Of a stretch of DNA of 64,000 nt, positions 60,080 through 64,000 are shown one piece after another. The stretch is from Phenylobacterium sp. (lineage in GTDB: Bacteria; Pseudomonadota; Alphaproteobacteria; Caulobacterales; Caulobacteraceae): contig NZ_JAUSBZ010000100.1 in NCBI RefSeq assembly GCF_030651755.1, positions 1-64,000 on the forward strand, read 5' to 3'. How positions within the stretch are numbered: the first letter of the stretch is position 1; each line of letters begins with the position of its first letter. The position numbers and the translations under genes are program-made. The notes below the pieces were generated by a model. That model saw only the letters and a program-made list of their open reading frames with translations, did no database searches and had not been told where the DNA came from.

Positions 60080-60104
60080 AACCCGACCTGCGGGCCGCGG
60101 TTCC
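60080..60104 (-). promoter_or_regulatory. EcfG (general stress sigma) type promoter
   Basis: On the minus strand GGAAC (60104-60100), a 16-bp spacer, then GGTT (60083-60080). The alphaproteobacterial EcfG/SigT consensus is GGAAC-N16/17-CGTT, so one base differs. It points at the PNPOx-like stress protein 32 bp ahead. Confidence 0.55.
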
Positions 60105-60118
60105 AGCCCGAGCCCGGT

Positions 60119-60925
60119 TCAGACCAGGTAGAGGAAGGCGAGGGCGGCCGAGCCCAAGGCGATGCGGTACCAGGCGAAGGGGGCGAAACCAAAGCGCCCC
60201 ACCACGGCGATCAGGCTCTTGACCACCATCAGGGCCGTTAGGAAGGCCACCAGAAAGCCGATGGCGATTCCCGCAAAATCTTGAAAGTTCAGCAGATGCC
60301 AGGATTTGAACAGGTCATAGGCGGTGGCCGCGACCATGGTCGGAGCCGCCAGGAAAAAGGTGAACTCCGCCGCGGTCTTGCGCTCCACCCCCATCATCAG
60401 CGAGCCCATGATGGTCGCTCCCGACCGCGAGACCCCTGGGATCATGGCCATGCACTGGAAGAGACCGATCAACAGGGCATTGCGCCAGGACAGTTCCTCA
60501 ATGCCGTGGATCACCGGCGGCGGCGCGATCTTTTCGATGACCAGGATGGCGACGCCCCCAATGACCAGCATCACCGCCACGATGGTGGGGTTTTCCAGCA
60601 TGAGCTTGATGGCGTCATAGGCGAACACCCCGATGACCATGGCCGGCAGGACCGCCAGGGCGAGGTTGCGGATGAAGGCGATGTCGGCGGGCCTGGCCTG
60701 CAGGGCCCCCAGCCCCACCCCGATGAAGCGCTGGGCGTAGACCACCAGCACCGCCAGGATGGCGCCGAGCTGGACGACGATCTTGAAGGTGGTCTCTGCC
60801 GGGCCTTTGAAGCCCAGGAGTTCTGCGGCCAGGATCAGGTGGCCGGTGGATGAGACCGGAAGGAACTCGGTCAGGCCCTCGATGACGCCGAGGATGATGA
60901 CACTGATGAGCGAATTCTGATCCAA
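60119..60925 (-). CDS. uppP: undecaprenyl-diphosphatase UppP (BacA)
   Basis: Integral membrane phosphatase that recycles the lipid carrier C55-PP for peptidoglycan and other envelope polymers. The 268-residue protein shows the two family motifs 'LGVIEGLTEFLPVSSTGHLILAAELLG' and 'AMIPGVSRSGATIMGSLMMG' and about eight helices. I use the TTG at 60925, giving LDQNSLISVIILGVIEGLTEF, the standard N terminus; the ORF-track start adds about 30 non-homologous residues. GGGGGC lies about 6 bp ahead of it as ribosome site. Confidence 0.94.
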   Translation of the reverse strand: MDQNSLISVIILGVIEGLTEFLPVSSTGHLILAAELLGFKGPAETTFKIVVQLGAILAVLVVYAQRFIGVGLGALQARPADIAFIRNLALAVLPAMVIGVFAYDAIKLMLENPTIVAVMLVIGGVAILVIEKIAPPPVIHGIEELSWRNALLIGLFQCMAMIPGVSRSGATIMGSLMMGVERKTAAEFTFFLAAPTMVAATAYDLFKSWHLLNFQDFAGIAIGFLVAFLTALMVVKSLIAVVGRFGFAPFAWYRIALGSAALAFLYLV

Positions 60926-61030
60926 GTCGGCCCCCAAAAGTCCAGGCCGCTGCGATAGCGAATATCCCGCCCCTTGGCGAGGCGGCCAGGCGCCCGAGAC
61001 GGGAAAGGCCTCCAATTTCCGCTGACGCCA

Positions 61031-61057
61031 TGTCGGAGGAGGGCATAATCGCCCGTC
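61031..61057 (+). promoter_or_regulatory. candidate ECF42 autoregulatory promoter
   Basis: TGTCGG-N17-CGTC, where the known ECF42 promoter in Streptomyces is described as TGTCGA at -35 and CGA/TC at -10. It lies 24 bp upstream of the DGPF gene of the sigma operon. One mismatch at -35. Confidence 0.45.
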
Positions 61058-61081
61058 CTTGGATCAACAGGAAGAACGCCC

Positions 61082-61465
61082 ATGCTCTATGCCATCCTTT
61101 GCTATCACTCCGAGGCCATCGTCGGCGGCTGGTCCAAGGCGCAGGACGACGCGGTGATGGAGAAGCTGGACGTGGTCCACCAGAAGCTGGCGGCGCAAGG
61201 CCGGCTGGGGCCTGTAGCCCGCCTCTTGCCGACGTCGGCGGCGACGACCCTGCGCAAGGACAGTGATCCGCCCCTGGTTCTCGACGGCCCCTTCGCCGAG
61301 ACCAAGGAGCAACTGCTGGGCTTTTACATTGTCGACTGTGACGACCTCGATCAGGCCCTGGAAATCGCCCGCGAGCTGGGCCGCGCCAATCCGGGCGGCG
61401 CCTATGAGCTGCGACCCATCGGGGTCTATCATTCCAGCGCCCTGCCGGCCGACGCCGGACAATGA
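61082..61465 (+). CDS. YCII/DGPF-domain protein partner of the sigma factor
   Basis: A 127-residue alpha-beta barrel protein. The naming motif DGPF is clear in 'LVLDGPFAETKEQLLGFYIVD', with 'AILCYHSEAIVGGWSK' and 'ALEIARELGRANPGGAYELRPI' also typical. Proteins of this group form dimers with a conserved pocket and are encoded next to ECF42 sigma factors, as here; the function of the pairing is still unclear. Its stop overlaps the sigma ATG by 4 bp (ATGA). Confidence 0.93.
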   Translation: MLYAILCYHSEAIVGGWSKAQDDAVMEKLDVVHQKLAAQGRLGPVARLLPTSAATTLRKDSDPPLVLDGPFAETKEQLLGFYIVDCDDLDQALEIARELGRANPGGAYELRPIGVYHSSALPADAGQ

Positions 61466-62715
61466 GCGAGCTGGCCTGGATCGACGGAGCGCTCGCTGCT
61501 GCGCGCCCCCAGGCCATGGCCGCCCTGCTGCGCTATTTCCGCGACCTCGACACCGCCGAGGAGGCCTTTCAGGAGGCCAGCCTGCGAGCCCTCCGGAACT
61601 GGCCTGAGAAGGGACCGCCAAGGGATCCCGCCGCCTGGCTGATCTTTGTCGGACGCAATGCGGCGCTGGATGGGGTCCGCCGCAAGGCCCGGGAAACGCC
61701 CCTGCCGCAGGAGGTGCTGATTTCCGACCTGGAGGACGCCGAGGCCGATCTGGTGGAGCGTCTGGACGGGGCCGACTATCGGGACGACGTCCTGCGGCTG
61801 CTGTTCATCTGCTGCCATCCCGACCTGCCGGCCACCCAGCAGATCGCGCTGGCCCTGCGGATTGTCTGTGGTCTGAGCGTGGCCGAAATCGCCCGGGCCT
61901 TCCTGGTGGGCGAGAGCGCTATGGAGCAGAGGATCACCCGGGCCAAGGCCAAGGTGGCCAAGGCCGGCGCCCCCTTCGAGGCGCCAGGGGCGGTGGAGCG
62001 GGCCGAGCGACTGGCGGCGGTGGCGGCCATGATCTACCTGCTGTTCAACGAGGGCTATTCCGCCAGCGGCGGCGAGGCGCCCCTGCGCGGCGGGCTCTGC
62101 GACGAGGCGATCCGATTGGGGCGCCTGCTCTTGCGCCTGTTCCCGGCTGAAGCGGAAATCATGGGTCTGACCGCCCTGATGCTGTTGCAGCACGCCCGCG
62201 CCCAGGCCCGTTTCGACGCCGACGGGGCCATCATCCTGATGGAGGATCAGGATCGCACCCATTGGAACGGTCGGATGATCGCTGAAGGACTGGCCCTGAT
62301 CGACAAGGCCATCCGACATCGTCAGCCCGGCCCCTACCAGATCCAGGCGGCCATCGCCGCTCTCCATGCCCGCGCGCCGCGCCCCGAGGATACGGACTGG
62401 CCGCAGATCGCCGGCCTCTATCAGGCTCTGGAGCATCATATGCCGTCGCCGGTGGTGACCCTGAACCGGGCTGTGGCGGTGGCGAAGACGCAAGGGCCAC
62501 AGGCGGCCCTGGAGCTTATCGATCCCCTGGCTGAGCGGCTGGCCGCCTATTTCCATTTCCATGGGGTGCGCGGCGCCATGCTGCTGGAGCTCGGCCGATC
62601 GGCCGAGGCCCGCGAGGCGTTTGACCGGGCCATCGCGCTCGCGCGTACGCCAGCGGAGGCCGCCCATATCCGCCAGCATATCGACCGACTGCAGGCCGAG
62701 GCCGCCCCGTCCTGA
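61462..62715 (+). CDS. ECF42-type sigma factor with C-terminal TPR extension
   Basis: A 417-residue RNA polymerase sigma factor. Residues 1-80 hold the sigma2 domain ('LLRYFRDLDTAEEAFQEASLRALRNWP'), residues about 110-165 sigma4 ('QIALALRIVCGLSVAEIARAFLVGESAMEQRITRAKAKV'). The large C-terminal part (about 240 residues, starting 'RLAAVAAMIYLLFNEGYSASGG') holds TPR-like helices ('LLELGRSAEAREAFDRAIALA'). The combination with an overlapping DGPF gene defines ECF42, which lacks a classical anti-sigma; the extension is thought to control activity. Sequence context suggests autoregulation from the promoter-like site at 61031. Confidence 0.92.
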   Translation: MSELAWIDGALAAARPQAMAALLRYFRDLDTAEEAFQEASLRALRNWPEKGPPRDPAAWLIFVGRNAALDGVRRKARETPLPQEVLISDLEDAEADLVERLDGADYRDDVLRLLFICCHPDLPATQQIALALRIVCGLSVAEIARAFLVGESAMEQRITRAKAKVAKAGAPFEAPGAVERAERLAAVAAMIYLLFNEGYSASGGEAPLRGGLCDEAIRLGRLLLRLFPAEAEIMGLTALMLLQHARAQARFDADGAIILMEDQDRTHWNGRMIAEGLALIDKAIRHRQPGPYQIQAAIAALHARAPRPEDTDWPQIAGLYQALEHHMPSPVVTLNRAVAVAKTQGPQAALELIDPLAERLAAYFHFHGVRGAMLLELGRSAEAREAFDRAIALARTPAEAAHIRQHIDRLQAEAAPS

Positions 62716-62723
62716 GCCCAGAC

Positions 62724-62750
62724 AAAAACCCCCGGCCTTGCGGCCGGGGG
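62724..62750 (-). terminator. rho-independent terminator of the acyl-CoA dehydrogenase transcript
   Basis: On the minus strand a GC-rich hairpin CCCCCGGCC / GGCCGGGGG (loop GCAA) is followed by TTTTT (AAAAA at 62724-62728 on plus). It ends leftward transcription from the gene at 62794. Confidence 0.85.
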
Positions 62751-62793
62751 TCCATGTCGTCCGACGCTTCCGACCGAAGTCGGAAGAAGCGTC

Positions 62794-63930
62794 TTAGTAG
62801 CCCTGGATGCGGGCGTAGCGGTCGCGATGATAGGCCTGGTTGCCGAAGGCCGCCTCGGCCGCACGGGCGCGCTTCATATAGAAGCCCGCGTCGTGGGCGT
62901 CGGTCATGCCGATGCCGCCATGCATCTGAACCATCTCGTTGGACACGAGGTGGAAGACGTCGCCCATCTTGGCCTTGGCCAGGCTGACCAGTTCCGGAAC
63001 GTCCGGGGTGTCGGCGTCGATGGCCTGAAGGGCGGCTTCGACGGCCGAACGGGCCAGTTCGAGATCGGTGAACATCTTGGCCGCGCGGTGCTGCAGGGCC
63101 TGGAACGAACCGATGACCTGACCGAATTGCACCCGGACCTTGAGGTAGTCGAGGGTCACTTCGAAGGCCTGCACGGCCGAGCCGAGCATTTCGGCGCAGA
63201 GGCCGGCGCGGGCGCGGTCGAGGGTCTTTTCCAGCAGGGCATAGCCCTTGTCGACTTCGCCCAGAACCGCGTCTTCACCCACTTCGACGCCGTCGAAGGT
63301 GATGTTGGCGGCGCCGCGGCTGTCAGCCAGGTGCAGACGCTTGCGGCTTACGCCCTTGGCGTCGCCGGCCACCAGGAACAGGGTGATCCCGTCGGTGTCG
63401 CCCGGCTTGCCCGAGGTGCGCGCCGAGACGATCAGCAGGCCAGCGGCCATGCCTTCCAGCACGAAGGACTTGGAGCCCGACAGCTTGTAGCCCGAACCGG
63501 ACTTTTCAGCCTTCAGGGCGACCTTTTCCGGCGCGTGATGCGCGCCTTCGTCGATCGCCAGGGCGCCGACGACTTCACCGCCGGCGATCTTCGGCAGCCA
63601 TTCGGACTTCTGGGCGTCGGAGCCGCCCAGAACCAGGGCCGAGGCCGCGGCCAAGCCCGACGCCAGCAGCGGCGAGGCGGTCAGGGTGCGGCCGGTTTCC
63701 TCCAGGATCAGGCCCATGGAGAGGTAGCCGAAGTCCGAGCCGCCGTACTCCTCGGGGATGATCACCCCGGCCCAGCCCATCTCGGCCATTTCGTTCCAGG
63801 CGTTGGCGTCGTAGCCAAGCTCGACCCCGCTGTCGCGCATCTTGCGGAAGGCGGTGACGGGAGACTTTTCCTGCACCCAGCTCTTCGCGGCGTCGCGAAG
63901 CATTGTTTGTTCTTCGTTGAGAACGGCCAT
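62794..63930 (-). CDS. acyl-CoA dehydrogenase subunit lacking the usual catalytic Glu
   Basis: A 378-residue flavoprotein of the acyl-CoA dehydrogenase fold, with the N-terminal helical domain ('MAEMGWAGVIIPEEYGGSDFGYLSMGLILEETGRTL'), the beta domain (GYKLSGSKSFVLEGMAAGLL) and the C-terminal helix bundle ('VRVQFGQVIGSFQALQHRAAKMFTDLELA'). In the final motif 'VQMHGGIGMTDAHDAGFYMKRA' the residue after 'MTD' is Ala, where related enzymes have the catalytic base Glu (GGIGMTDEHD...). It may therefore be the non-catalytic half of an alpha2beta2 enzyme with the adjacent upstream gene, which also encodes an ACAD. Substrates in such pairs are often branched, cyclic or steroid-side-chain acyl-CoAs. Confidence 0.88.
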   Translation of the reverse strand: MAVLNEEQTMLRDAAKSWVQEKSPVTAFRKMRDSGVELGYDANAWNEMAEMGWAGVIIPEEYGGSDFGYLSMGLILEETGRTLTASPLLASGLAAASALVLGGSDAQKSEWLPKIAGGEVVGALAIDEGAHHAPEKVALKAEKSGSGYKLSGSKSFVLEGMAAGLLIVSARTSGKPGDTDGITLFLVAGDAKGVSRKRLHLADSRGAANITFDGVEVGEDAVLGEVDKGYALLEKTLDRARAGLCAEMLGSAVQAFEVTLDYLKVRVQFGQVIGSFQALQHRAAKMFTDLELARSAVEAALQAIDADTPDVPELVSLAKAKMGDVFHLVSNEMVQMHGGIGMTDAHDAGFYMKRARAAEAAFGNQAYHRDRYARIQGY

Positions 63931-63965
63931 CTTATTGTAATCCCTATAAAAATTCGAGTGAGTGC

Positions 63966-64000
63966 TTATTTCGGGTCGGGCAGGCCGAGGATGCGCTTGG
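63966..64000 (-). CDS. C-terminal end of a second acyl-CoA dehydrogenase
   Basis: Only the last 11 codons are present: KRILGLPDPK then TAA, reading leftwards. 'RILGLP' is a typical end of acyl-CoA dehydrogenases. It lies 35 bp upstream of the previous gene on the same strand, so the two are presumably one operon. Confidence 0.6.
   Translation of the reverse strand, partial: KRILGLPDPK

Overview
The window is one contiguous piece of a high-GC alphaproteobacterial chromosome. Gene families, gene order style (many 4-bp stop/start overlaps), an exported TonB-rich envelope repertoire and intergenic palindromic repeats all point to Caulobacteraceae (Caulobacter/Phenylobacterium type); the genus is inferred, not proven. 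I see no phage, IS element, CRISPR array or rRNA. Coding density is very high, no stretch above about 300 bases lacks a gene, and one tRNA (Leu, CAA) is present.

Layout. 1-3291: edge of a globin-like gene, then divergent biotin genes bioA and bioF-bioD. 3320-6500: SelO pseudokinase, an EamA transporter and gluQ. 6511-11198: a dispersed repeat, a TetR regulator divergent from a 37-residue membrane peptide with its own promoter and terminator, an HNH nuclease, a lone receiver protein, an MFS pump, coq7 and dsbB. 11298-16409: tyrosine/homogentisate catabolic operon (hpd, an exported isoaspartyl peptidase, hmgA, a small unknown, fahA, MarR regulator) behind a palindromic operator. 16406-18681: feoB-feoA with a Fur box. 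18792-26342: tRNA-Leu, a DASS transporter, an unknown protein built of two tandem helix-turn-helix-like repeats, an EamA transporter, envelope proteins, a YpfJ-like metalloprotease, and an overlapping pair of D-amino-acid-related genes. 26460-31587: MAPEG protein, a TonB receptor, a TPR-sulfotransferase and a lipoprotein. 31725-34097: a TPP riboswitch controlling a small membrane protein plus thiC. 34104-40560: DUF421 protein, exported S9 peptidase, small conserved proteins, and an MBL/beta-CASP nuclease with a universal stress protein; two FNR/FixK-type boxes lie in this part.

40634-47343 is the most interesting block: a tightly packed operon of a TonB-dependent receptor, a CobN-like giant protein that carries a signal peptide and a C-terminal membrane anchor, an ExbB/TolQ-like protein and a DUF2149 protein that looks like a minimal ExbD. 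It is preceded by a Zur-like palindrome and a hairpin that would hide the ribosome binding site. No cobalamin biosynthesis gene or cobalamin riboswitch is near it, so a metal or metallophore uptake role with its own dedicated proton motor is the best reading.

47460-64000: exported leucyl aminopeptidase, hybrid histidine kinase, the glyoxylate shunt (glcB, a ScfR/RamB-type regulator, aceA), a TspO-related membrane protein, a stress-flavoured cluster (HisKA_2 kinase, lipoprotein, glycine-zipper protein, PNPOx-like protein with an EcfG-type promoter), uppP, an ECF42-type sigma factor with its DGPF partner, and two adjacent acyl-CoA dehydrogenase genes, the complete one of which lacks the usual catalytic Glu.
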